Source: Streptomyces griseoluteus (GTDB lineage: Bacteria > Actinomycetota > Actinomycetes > Streptomycetales > Streptomycetaceae). Taken from it: a stretch of DNA of 64,000 nucleotides. Position numbers and translations under genes: made by a program. Under the pieces are notes generated by a model. That model saw nothing but the letters and a program-made list of their open reading frames with translations. It was not told where the DNA came from and ran no database searches. Below, piece by piece: positions 1 through 6,921 of this stretch. Numbering within the stretch: position 1 is the stretch's first letter; every line of letters starts with the position of its first letter. The stretch lies in contig JOBE01000050.1 of the NCBI GenBank assembly GCA_000717735.1, positions 1 to 64,000 on the forward strand. Direction: 5' to 3'.

Positions 1-440
1 CTAATCTGGCGTTGATTTTTGGCACGCTGTTGAGTTCTCAAGGAACGGACGCTTCCTTTGTACTCACCCTCTCGGGCTTTCCTCCGGGCTTCCCTTCGGC
101 ACTTCGTTTTCCTGCGTTTCCTACTCTATCAGATCTTTCCGATCCGATTTCCTCGGTGCTTTCCGGTCCCTTTCGCTTTCGCTCCGGGCCCTTCCGGCGT
201 TTCCGACTCTATCAGATCCTTTCGGCGTCTGATTCCCAGTCAGCGGGGTTTGTCTTTCCGGCTGTTGGGCCGTTCCGACGAGTGAGACTTTAGCGGATTT
301 CCTGCCTCCGACGCTAATCGGGCGGCTGCGTCCAAACTTCGAACGCGGATTCCTCATTTCGCAAAAACGCACGGAAGCAGAACGGCACGGCAAAGCACCA
401 TCAGTTCTGTGGGTCTTGCGGGATGGCTGTCCGGGGCCGA
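1..440 (-). promoter_or_regulatory. rRNA operon promoter and leader region
   Basis: Read on the minus strand, positions 60 to 1 match what I recall of the conserved Streptomyces 16S leader (TTGAGAACTCAACAGCGTGC followed by AAAAATCAACGCCAGAT). An rRNA operon is therefore expected just left of the window, transcribed leftward. Three similar -10-like boxes occur at regular spacing on the minus strand: TAGAGT at 128-123, TAGAGT at 211-206 and TAAAGT at 292-287. The first two lie in repeated blocks sharing GATCTGATAGAGT. No convincing -35 boxes were found, so individual promoters are tentative. No protein gene is supported here. Confidence 0.7.
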
Positions 441-513
441 CCGGGGTCGGTGCTCACGTCGGACAACTCGGAGAACCATACGGACCGGGTAATCCCGTGT
501 CAACCCCGGGCTG

Positions 514-531
514 GGGGCGTAGCCTCTGCGT
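514..531 (+). promoter_or_regulatory. Putative -10 region for the trpS leader transcript
   Basis: TAGCCT at 520-525 is followed by 6 nt and then the ATG of the leader peptide at 532. There is no Shine-Dalgarno sequence, so the transcript probably starts at the ATG and is leaderless. A weak -35 (GTGTCA, 497-502) lies 17 nt upstream. Confidence 0.45.
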
Positions 532-573
532 ATGACTACGCGTGCGCACACCACCCAGTGGTGGGCCGCCTGA
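532..573 (+). CDS. trpS leader peptide with tandem Trp codons
   Basis: This 13-codon open frame encodes MTTRAHTTQWWAA. The two adjacent Trp codons (TGG TGG, 559-564) lie at the start of a stem whose 3' arm can also pair with a downstream segment. The arrangement is that of a ribosome-mediated attenuator: low charged tRNA-Trp stalls the ribosome at these codons and allows read-through into trpS. Attenuation of this kind has been described for the auxiliary tryptophanyl-tRNA synthetase of S. coelicolor. The start is inferred to be leaderless because a -10-like box ends 6 nt upstream and no ribosome-binding site is present. Confidence 0.8.
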   Translation: MTTRAHTTQWWAA

Positions 574-623
574 CGGCGGCCCGCACTCGCGCATGCACCA
601 CGCGGCCGCCGCCTCGGCGGCCG
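563..623 (+). promoter_or_regulatory. Transcription attenuator upstream of trpS
   Basis: Three mutually exclusive stems can be drawn. Pause stem 1:2 is GGGCCGCC (563-570) with GGCGGCCC (575-582). Antiterminator 2:3 is GGCGGCC (575-581) with GGCCGCC (604-610). Terminator 3:4 is CGGCCGCC (603-610) with GGCGGCCG (616-623). The second Trp codon of the leader peptide falls in segment 1, so a ribosome stalled there would free segment 2 to form the antiterminator. The terminator lacks a strong U-tract, which is common in Streptomyces. Confidence 0.75.
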
Positions 624-690
624 TTCGCGTATCCCCCTCCGGGAGGCGGCCGTCGGGTCGGCGCCCAGGAGAAGAGGGAGAACGAACGCG

Positions 691-1689
691 ATGACGAGGA
701 TCTTCAGCGGGGTCAAGCCGACCGGGCACCTGACGCTGGGCAACTACCTCGGGGCCGTCCGCCGGTGGGTCGAGGTCGATCAACATCGGGCGGAGGCGCT
801 GTTCAGCGTCGTGGACCTGCATGCGCTGACCGTGGAGCACGACCCCGCGCGGGTACGCCGGCTCAGTCGGCAGGCGGCCACGCTGCTGCTCGCCGCGGGG
901 CTCGATCCGCAGCTGTGCACCTTGTTCGTACAGAGTCACGTGGACGAGCACGCGAGGCTGTCGTACCTGCTGGAGTGCACGGCCACGGACGGCGAGCTGC
1001 GGCGGATGATCCAGTACAGGGAGAAGAGCGTCCAGGCGCAGGCCTCGGGACAGGGGGTGCGGCTGTCGTTGCTGACGTATCCGGTGCTGATGGCGGCGGA
1101 CATCCTGGCGTACGGGACCGATGAGGTGCCGGTGGGTGAGGACCAGACGCAGCACGTGGAGCTGACCCGGGACCTGGCGGTGCGGTTCAACCAGCGGTAC
1201 GGGCACACGTTCACGGTGCCGAGGGCGACGCGGCCGGAGGTGGCGGCGCGGGTCATGGATCTTCAGGACCCCACGTCGAAGATGGGGAAGTCCCACGCGA
1301 ACGGGGCCGGGATCGTCTATCTGCTCGATGACGCGGAGACCGTGCGGCGGAAGATCATGCGGGCCGTCACGGACAGCGGGCGGGATGTGGAGTACGACCG
1401 GGAGGCCAGGCCCGGGGTCGCGAACCTGCTCGATGTGCTGGCGGCCGCGACGGATGGGAACCCCGAGGAGCTTGCCGGTGTATTTAAAACGTACGGAGCG
1501 TTGAAGAAGGACACGGCGGACGCGGTCGTCGAGCTGCTGAGGCCCGTGCGGGAGCGGCATGCCGAGCTCGCGGCGGACCCCGGCTTCGTGGATCAGGTGC
1601 TACGGGACGGGGCCGAGCGGGCCCGGGGAGCGGCGCGGCCGTTGGTGGACCGTGCCTATCGGGCGATCGGGCTGTTGCCTGCCGGGTGA
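691..1689 (+). CDS. trpS: Tryptophanyl-tRNA synthetase, attenuator-controlled
   Basis: Charges tRNA-Trp with tryptophan in the cytoplasm. The 332-residue product is a class I synthetase of normal length. The HIGH-like signature is TGHLTLGN at residues 11-18, and the KMSKS-like loop is KMGKS at residues 197-201. A purine-rich GAGGGAG precedes the ATG. The upstream Trp leader peptide and attenuator indicate that this is the inducible, auxiliary enzyme (the S. coelicolor trpS1 type associated with indolmycin resistance) and not the constitutive housekeeping copy. That resistance property is inferred from synteny and regulation, not from residues I can assign. The 3' end overlaps the convergent regulator gene by 34 nt. 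Confidence 0.92.
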   Translation: MTRIFSGVKPTGHLTLGNYLGAVRRWVEVDQHRAEALFSVVDLHALTVEHDPARVRRLSRQAATLLLAAGLDPQLCTLFVQSHVDEHARLSYLLECTATDGELRRMIQYREKSVQAQASGQGVRLSLLTYPVLMAADILAYGTDEVPVGEDQTQHVELTRDLAVRFNQRYGHTFTVPRATRPEVAARVMDLQDPTSKMGKSHANGAGIVYLLDDAETVRRKIMRAVTDSGRDVEYDREARPGVANLLDVLAAATDGNPEELAGVFKTYGALKKDTADAVVELLRPVRERHAELAADPGFVDQVLRDGAERARGAARPLVDRAYRAIGLLPAG

Positions 1690-2699
1690 CGGAAGGCGTT
1701 GCGGTAGTCGCGCGGGCTGGTGGCGAGGTGCGAGGCGAAGTGCTGGCGCATCGTGACCTCGCTGCCGAAGCCCGCGCGGCGGGCCACCTCGGGGAGGGGG
1801 TGGTCGGTGAGTTCGAGGAGTTTCTGGGCGGCGGCGACGCGCTGGGTGATGAGCCAGTGCAGGGGGGTGGTTCCGGTGGTGGCCTGGAAGTGGCGGGCGA
1901 AGGAGCGGGGGGACATGCCGGCGCGGGCGGCCAGGGTCGCGACGGTGTGGGGCTCGTCGAGGTGGGCGAGGGCGTGGGCGCGGACGTCGGCCAGGGCGTC
2001 GGCGTCGCGGTCGGCGCGGGGAGTGGGGTGCTCGATGAACTGGGCCTGGGTGCCCGTGCGGAAGGGGGCGGTGACCATCGAGCGGGCGATGGAGGCGGCG
2101 GCTTCGGCTCCGTGGGCGGTATGGACGAGGTGGAGGCAGAGGTCGATGCCGGCGGCGGTGCCGGCGGAGGTCCAGATGCCGGTGTCCTCGACGAAGAGGG
2201 CGTCGGGTTCGACCTGGATCTCCGGGTGGCGGGCGGCCAGGGTGTCGGCGAGGTGCCAGTGGGTGACGGCGCGGCGGCCGTCGAGGAGTCCGGCGCGGGC
2301 GAGGACGAAGGCGCCTGCGCAGAGCGAGGCGACCGGGGTGCCCGCGGTGTGGACGCGGCGGAGGGCGTCGAGGACGGGGGCCGGGATGTCGGCGTCGGGG
2401 TCTTCGATGCCGGGGACGAGGACCAGGTCGGTGGTGGTGAGCTCGTCGAGCCAGGTGAGCGGGCGGTCGGGGGTGAGGGTGAGGCCGCCGCGCAGCGGGA
2501 TGGGGGTGCGCGGGTCGGCGGCGGTCCTGCGGAGTTCGAAGGGCGGAACGCCTCGGAGGGTGCGGTCGCTGTCCCAGACCTCGGTGATGACGGAGAGGTC
2601 GAAGGCGCGGATGCCGGGGAAGGCGAGGAGCGCGATGCGCTGGGGGCGGGGTGCGGGGGTGGTCGGCACGTATGGCAGTAAATCATCGATCGCTGTCAT
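1656..2699 (-). CDS. GlxA-type AraC regulator with DJ-1/PfpI N-domain
   Basis: The 347-residue protein is a cytoplasmic transcription factor. Its N-terminal half is an amidotransferase-like DJ-1/PfpI domain, with the nucleophile-elbow motif SLCAGAF. Its C-terminal third is an AraC-type double helix-turn-helix (ATLAARAGMSPRSFARHF, then a second helix pair near AQKLLELT). In this family the N-domain usually binds a ligand instead of catalysing a reaction. I chose ATG at 2699 because the product then begins where family members do. It is divergent from the cysteine hydrolase gene across only 45 bp, so it probably regulates that neighbour and itself. The inducer is unknown. Confidence 0.85.
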   Translation of the reverse strand: MTAIDDLLPYVPTTPAPRPQRIALLAFPGIRAFDLSVITEVWDSDRTLRGVPPFELRRTAADPRTPIPLRGGLTLTPDRPLTWLDELTTTDLVLVPGIEDPDADIPAPVLDALRRVHTAGTPVASLCAGAFVLARAGLLDGRRAVTHWHLADTLAARHPEIQVEPDALFVEDTGIWTSAGTAAGIDLCLHLVHTAHGAEAAASIARSMVTAPFRTGTQAQFIEHPTPRADRDADALADVRAHALAHLDEPHTVATLAARAGMSPRSFARHFQATTGTTPLHWLITQRVAAAQKLLELTDHPLPEVARRAGFGSEVTMRQHFASHLATSPRDYRNAFRHPAGNSPIAR

Positions 2700-2744
2700 G
2701 CACCGCTCTGGGAGACGAGGCGGGCCGGGTGAAGGATCGCGGGT

Positions 2745-3341
2745 ATGGAGATTGCAGAGAACGCAGCACTGGTGGTCATCGACGTACAGAAGGGCTTCGA
2801 GGAGGAGTTCTGGGGGAAGCGGAACAACCCGGCCGCGGAGGAGAACATCGCGGCTCTGATCGACCTGTGGCAGGAGACGGGGCGGCCGGTCGTCTTCGTG
2901 CGGCACGACTCGGTGGAGGGCTCGCAGTCGCCGCTGCGGACGGGATACGTGGGGAACGACTTCAAGGACTTCGTCGAGGAGCGGCGCGGGAAGGGTGCCG
3001 GGCCCGAGCTGCTGGTGACGAAGTCCGTGAACTCGGCCTTCTACGGGGAGCCGTCGCTGCAGAAGTGGCTGACGGGGCAGGACATCGCGCAGATCGTGAT
3101 CGTCGGGATCCAGACGAACATGTGCAACGAGACGACGGCCCGGATGGGTGGGAACCTCGGCTTCGACGTGGTGTTCCCGCTGGACGCGATGCACACCTTC
3201 GACCTGGAGGGGCCCTTCGGATGGTCGCGGAGCGCCGATGAGCTGGCGCAGGCGACGGCCGTGTCCCTGCACGGGGGGCTGTTCGCGAAGGTCGTGTCGA
3301 CGGAGGAGGTCGTGAAGGGGGCGTCCGCCGGGGTCCGGTGA
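2745..3341 (+). CDS. Isochorismatase-family cysteine hydrolase
   Basis: The 198-residue protein has the Asp-Lys-Cys catalytic triad of the family: D13 in LVVIDVQKGF, K93 in LVTKSVNSAF, and C127 in TNMCNET. Such enzymes hydrolyse amide or vinyl-ether bonds, for example in nicotinamide or isochorismate. The substrate here cannot be read from the sequence. No partner genes for a siderophore or phenazine pathway lie nearby, so a stand-alone amidase is more likely than isochorismatase proper. It is divergently transcribed from the GlxA-type regulator, which is the probable controller. Confidence 0.85.
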   Translation: MEIAENAALVVIDVQKGFEEEFWGKRNNPAAEENIAALIDLWQETGRPVVFVRHDSVEGSQSPLRTGYVGNDFKDFVEERRGKGAGPELLVTKSVNSAFYGEPSLQKWLTGQDIAQIVIVGIQTNMCNETTARMGGNLGFDVVFPLDAMHTFDLEGPFGWSRSADELAQATAVSLHGGLFAKVVSTEEVVKGASAGVR

Positions 3342-3365
3342 CCCCGGCGGGGGGGGGCAGGCTGC

Positions 3366-4175
3366 TCAGCTGTTGCCGGAGGCGAGTTCGCGGCTGCGGT
3401 CGCGGGCGGCTTCGAGGGCGGCGATGAGGGCGGCGCGGACGCCGTGGTTCTCCAGCTCGCGGATGGCGCTGATGGTGGTGCCGGCCGGGGAGGTGACGGC
3501 TTCGCGGAGCTTGACCGGGTGTTCGCCGCTGTCGCGGAGCATCACGGCGGCGCCGATGGCGGCCTGGACGATGAGGTCGTGCGCCTGGGCTCGGGGCAAG
3601 CCGAGGAGGATGCCGGCGTCGGTCATGGCCTCGACGAGGAAGTAGAAGTAGGCGGGGCCGGAGCCGGAGAGGGCGGTGGCGGCGTCCTGCTGGGACTCGG
3701 GGACGCGGAGGGTCTTGCCGACGCCGCCGAAGATCTCCTCGGTGTGAACGAGGTGCTCGGGGGTGGCGTGGCTGCCGCCGGAGATGACGGACATGCCTTC
3801 GTCGACGAGGACGGGGGTGTTGGGCATGACGCGGACCACGGGGGTGCCGGCGGTGAGGCGGTCCTCGATGAAGGAGGTGGGGATGCCGGCGGCGGCGCTG
3901 ATGACCAGGCGGTCGGCGGCGACGTGCGGGGCGAGCTCGTCGAGGAGGCGGCCCATGTCCTGGGGCTTGACGGCCAGGATGAGGGTGTCGGCGCGCTTGG
4001 CGGCCTCGGCGTTGGTGACGGTCTCGACGCCGTAGCGGGCGCGCAGTTCCTCGGCGCGTTCGGCGCGGCGGGCGGTGACCAGGAGGTTCGCGGGGCGCCA
4101 GCCGGCGCGGATCATGCCGCTGAGGAGCGCTTCACCGATCTTGCCGGTGCCGAGGACTGCGACGGTCTGGGTCAT
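3366..4175 (-). CDS. proC: Pyrroline-5-carboxylate reductase
   Basis: Catalyses the last step of proline synthesis, NAD(P)H-dependent reduction of 1-pyrroline-5-carboxylate. The 269-residue product starts with the Rossmann motif VLGTGKIGEALL. It carries the C-terminal dimerisation region with the GSGPAYFYFLVEAM and SPAGTT signatures typical of ProC. I chose ATG at 4175, preceded by GAGGTG, over an in-frame start 13 codons upstream at 4214 that would add an atypical tail. It is convergent with the cysteine hydrolase gene. Confidence 0.93.
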   Translation of the reverse strand: MTQTVAVLGTGKIGEALLSGMIRAGWRPANLLVTARRAERAEELRARYGVETVTNAEAAKRADTLILAVKPQDMGRLLDELAPHVAADRLVISAAAGIPTSFIEDRLTAGTPVVRVMPNTPVLVDEGMSVISGGSHATPEHLVHTEEIFGGVGKTLRVPESQQDAATALSGSGPAYFYFLVEAMTDAGILLGLPRAQAHDLIVQAAIGAAVMLRDSGEHPVKLREAVTSPAGTTISAIRELENHGVRAALIAALEAARDRSRELASGNS

Positions 4176-4259
4176 GGCTCTGTTCACCTCGACGGAGGGG
4201 GTACGTGTCGTCATCCTCGCACCGGCGGGCCTGGTGGTGCGCGGGTGTCCGAGGGGCGG

Positions 4260-4997
4260 TCACGCGGTGCGGCGGCGGAGGGTGGCCGCGCCGAGGCCGA
4301 GGACGAGGAGGGCGCAGCCCGCGACGACGACGGCGTCCCGGATGAAGTCGCCGGTGGCGTCGGGGTGGCGGAGGACCTGGTTCATGCCGTCGACGGCGTA
4401 CGACATGGGCAGGACGTCGGAGGCCGCTTCGAGGGCGGGAGCCATCCGGTCGCGCGGGGTGAAGAGTCCACAGAGCAGCAGCTGGGGGAAGATCACCGCC
4501 GGCATGAACTGGACGGCCTGGAACTCGGAGGCGGCGAAGGCGGAGACGAAGAGGCCGAGGGCGGTGCCGAGGAGGGCGTCGAGGAGGGCGACCAGGAGGA
4601 GGAGCCAGGGGGAGCCGATGACGTCGAGGCCGAGGAACCAGACGGCGAGGCCGGTGGCCAGGGTGGACTGGACGACGGCGAGGAGTCCGAAGGCGAGGGC
4701 GTAGCCGGCGATGAGGTCGGCCTTGCCGAGGGGCATGGCGAGGAGGCGTTCCAGGGTGCCGGAGGTGCGTTCCCTGAGGGTGGCGATGGAGGTCACCAGG
4801 AACATCGTGATGAGCGGGAAGATGCCGAGGAGGGAGGCGCCGATGTTGTCGAAGGTGCCGGGGCTTCCGTCGAAGACGTACCGCAGCAGGAAGAGCATCA
4901 GGCACGGGACGAGGAGCATCAGGGCGATCGAGCGGGGGTCGTGGCGCAGCTGACGCAGGACGCGGGCGGCGGTGGCCAGGGTGCGGGCACTGCTCAT
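4260..4997 (-). CDS. ABC-2 type transporter permease
   Basis: The 245-residue membrane protein has about six hydrophobic segments, starting near residue 25 (IALMLLVPCLMLFLL). It contains the ABC-2 signature region (ERTSGTLERLLAMPLGKADL, followed by the FPQLLLCGLFTPRDRM segment). It is the permease half of an exporter whose ATPase is the overlapping upstream gene; the two share the sequence ATGA. Export of a lipid or drug-like compound is the usual role, and the substrate is unknown. Confidence 0.88.
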   Translation of the reverse strand: MSSARTLATAARVLRQLRHDPRSIALMLLVPCLMLFLLRYVFDGSPGTFDNIGASLLGIFPLITMFLVTSIATLRERTSGTLERLLAMPLGKADLIAGYALAFGLLAVVQSTLATGLAVWFLGLDVIGSPWLLLLVALLDALLGTALGLFVSAFAASEFQAVQFMPAVIFPQLLLCGLFTPRDRMAPALEAASDVLPMSYAVDGMNQVLRHPDATGDFIRDAVVVAGCALLVLGLGAATLRRRTA

Positions 4998-5839
4998 GAC
5001 CGGGGCTCCTCGTGGGTGGTTCGCGGGTGCGCCGCTCGGGCGGCGGCGGCGTCGACCAGGCGGAGGAAGGCCTCTTCGACGGTGGCGGTGTCGTTGCGCC
5101 GGCGGAGGGCTTCGGGGGTGTCGTCGGCGAGGATCTCGCCCTCGCGCATGAGGAGGAGCCGGTGGCAGCGTTCGGCTTCGTCCATCACGTGGGAGGAGAC
5201 GAGGAGGGTCGTGCCGCGGTCGGCGGCGATCTGGTGGAAGAGGTTCCACAGGTCGCGGCGGAGGACGGGGTCGAGGCCGACGGTGGGTTCGTCGAGGACG
5301 AGGAGTTCGGGGGTGCCGAGGAGGGCGACGGCGAGGGAGACCCGGCTGCGCTGGCCGCCGGAGAGCCGGCCGGCTAGGGAGTCGGCGTGCGAGGAGAGGT
5401 CGACGTCGGCGATGGCGCGGTCGACGGCCGTGCGGCGGTCGTGGCGCAGGGCGCGTCCGGGGAGCAGGACGGCGGCGAAGTAGTCGAGGTTCTGCCGGAC
5501 GGTGAGGTCGTCGTAGACGGAGGGGGCCTGGGTGACGTAGCCGATGCGGGAGCGGAGGGCGGGGTCGCCCGCGGGGCGGCCGAGCACCTGGAGGCTGCCG
5601 TCGACCTTGGCCTGGGTGCCGACGACGGCGCGCATGAGGGTGGACTTGCCGCAGCCGGAGGGGCCGAGGAGGCCGGTGATCCGCCCGGCCGGGACGGTGA
5701 AGTCGAGGCCGCGGAGGACGGTGCGGTCGCCGCGGACGGTGGTGAGGGCGTGGGCGGTGATGGCCGGTTCGGCGGCGGCTGTGCTCGTGGCTGTGTTCGT
5801 GGCCTTGTCGGCGGCCTCGTCCGCCGGGTAATTCATCAT
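4994..5839 (-). CDS. ABC exporter ATP-binding subunit
   Basis: The 281-residue ATPase has Walker A GPSGCGKST, the Q-loop region, the signature LSGGQRSRVSLA and Walker B LLVLDEPTVGLDP. It is of the type paired with ABC-2 permeases, and the permease gene follows with a 4-nt overlap. I place the start at the first of two tandem ATGs (5839). A TTGACG-N17-CACTAT promoter ends 7 nt before it and no ribosome-binding site is present, so the message is probably leaderless. An in-frame upstream start at 5875 lies within the promoter and is less likely. The start codons sit inside an 18-bp palindrome, which suggests tight repression. Confidence 0.88.
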   Translation of the reverse strand: MMNYPADEAADKATNTATSTAAAEPAITAHALTTVRGDRTVLRGLDFTVPAGRITGLLGPSGCGKSTLMRAVVGTQAKVDGSLQVLGRPAGDPALRSRIGYVTQAPSVYDDLTVRQNLDYFAAVLLPGRALRHDRRTAVDRAIADVDLSSHADSLAGRLSGGQRSRVSLAVALLGTPELLVLDEPTVGLDPVLRRDLWNLFHQIAADRGTTLLVSSHVMDEAERCHRLLLMREGEILADDTPEALRRRNDTATVEEAFLRLVDAAAARAAHPRTTHEEPRS

Positions 5840-5875
5840 GTGATGAATAGTGCGCCTGGGGGTGCCGGTCGTCAA
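5831..5875 (-). promoter_or_regulatory. Promoter with palindromic operator for the ABC exporter
   Basis: On the minus strand, -35 TTGACG (5875-5870), a 17-nt spacer and -10 CACTAT (5852-5847) precede the ATG at 5839. A perfect palindrome, ATTCATCATGTGATGAAT (5831-5848), overlaps the -10 end, the predicted transcription start and the first two codons. A dimeric repressor of the GntR, TetR or MarR type bound here would block RNA polymerase. No regulator gene adjoins it. Confidence 0.65.
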
Positions 5876-5914
5876 GGACCGTGCGGTCGGCGACGTGGGG
5901 GCTTCGCGATGGGG

Positions 5915-6430
5915 CTACTTGCGCTTGGGCTTCTTGCGGGCCGAGGGGTTGCCTGTGCGGGTGCCCCGGCGCTTCTCGTAGCGCGTGAGCGCCGTCTCGT
6001 ACTCCGCGCGGCACAGCTTCTCGCCCGGGGCCTCGACGAAGCAGCGGACGCAGTAGGCGAGGAGCGAGCCGATGAAGCCGATCGCCTTGAGGCTGCGCAG
6101 GGAGTCCTCGCGGGCCGGGTCCGCGGGCCGGCGGAGGAAGCCCTCCCAGGTCTTGCGGAAGGCGATGGCGCTGCAGACCGCGAACATGACGACGACCAGC
6201 GTGTTGACGATGCCGCCGACGTCCGCGATCTCCAGGCCCTCGTAGGCGAAGCGCAGCACGAAGCCGGACGCGACGGCGGCGGCGAGCGAGCCGGCGGCCA
6301 GGCCGGCGCGGCGCAGCGCGTAATGGCCGCTGTGGTCGACCCAGGTCGTGCCGAAGAAGCGGATCTCTTCGGGCCGGGGACCGGCGGGGGTGCCGCCGGT
6401 CGTGCTGGGGCTCTTCTCTTCGTCGCTCAC
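5915..6430 (-). CDS. Conserved membrane protein, function unknown
   Basis: The 171-residue protein begins at GTG 6430 (SDEEKSPST). It has three hydrophobic stretches: about residues 40-60 (LAAGSLAAAVASGFVLRF), 70-90 (VNTLVVVMFAVCSAIAF) and 110-125 (AIGFIGSLLAYCV). It ends in a very basic tail (RKKPKRK). No enzymatic motif is visible. Similar proteins are common in Streptomyces at this position. It may form a unit with the following SH3 gene, 35 bp away on the same strand. Confidence 0.7.
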   Translation of the reverse strand: MSDEEKSPSTTGGTPAGPRPEEIRFFGTTWVDHSGHYALRRAGLAAGSLAAAVASGFVLRFAYEGLEIADVGGIVNTLVVVMFAVCSAIAFRKTWEGFLRRPADPAREDSLRSLKAIGFIGSLLAYCVRCFVEAPGEKLCRAEYETALTRYEKRRGTRTGNPSARKKPKRK

Positions 6431-6465
6431 GAGGTCGATTATCCCCGCGGCGACAGGGGAGGGTC

Positions 6466-6765
6466 TCAGGCGCAGCGCGGCGCGACGAAGCCGTCGCTGC
6501 CCGTGCGCACGTACGCGTCGGAGATGTACTCGCCCGGCGCTATGTTGTCCCAGATCCGGGTGGTGCCGTACGGGCCGCTGATCCACTCGCCGTACTTCTG
6601 GCAGGAGATCGCCACCGTGGCACCCAGGGGCAGGGCCCGGACGATCGGGTACTGGGTGCTCGGGCCCGAGCGCACGTTGACCCGGTAGCCCGGCGCGACC
6701 GCGTAGCGCGTCGCGCTCAGCGTGGTCACGGCGTCGTCGGTGGTCTTCTTCTCGTCCGTACCCAT
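6466..6765 (-). CDS. SH3-domain protein
   Basis: The 99-residue protein carries one bacterial SH3 (SH3b) domain at about residues 25-90, recognisable by GYRVNVRSGPSTQYPIVRAL. Such domains usually bind peptidoglycan or peptide ligands. No signal peptide is evident, so its location is uncertain. A strong ribosome-binding site (GGGGGAG) precedes the ATG. Two Cys residues (in AISCQKY and at the penultimate position) could form a disulfide if the protein is exported. Confidence 0.75.
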   Translation of the reverse strand: MGTDEKKTTDDAVTTLSATRYAVAPGYRVNVRSGPSTQYPIVRALPLGATVAISCQKYGEWISGPYGTTRIWDNIAPGEYISDAYVRTGSDGFVAPRCA

Positions 6766-6921
6766 GGTGTTCTCCCCCTGGCGCAAAAGCGCTCCACTGA
6801 GTTTCACTCTCCGCGACGCGCAGGCTAGCAAGCCCCACCGACTTCGGATGCCCCATGGACTAGGCTCCGTCGGGTCGCGCGGGTGCGCGCCAGGTGACGG
6901 TGAATCACACGGGGGTGGGCG

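Noticed and set aside
12..293. Short open frames at the left edge
   Set aside because: They lie in the rRNA leader and promoter region and have no coding signature.
574..690. T-box riboswitch before trpS
   Set aside because: No T-box sequence or specifier loop; the Trp leader peptide with three alternative stems explains the region better.
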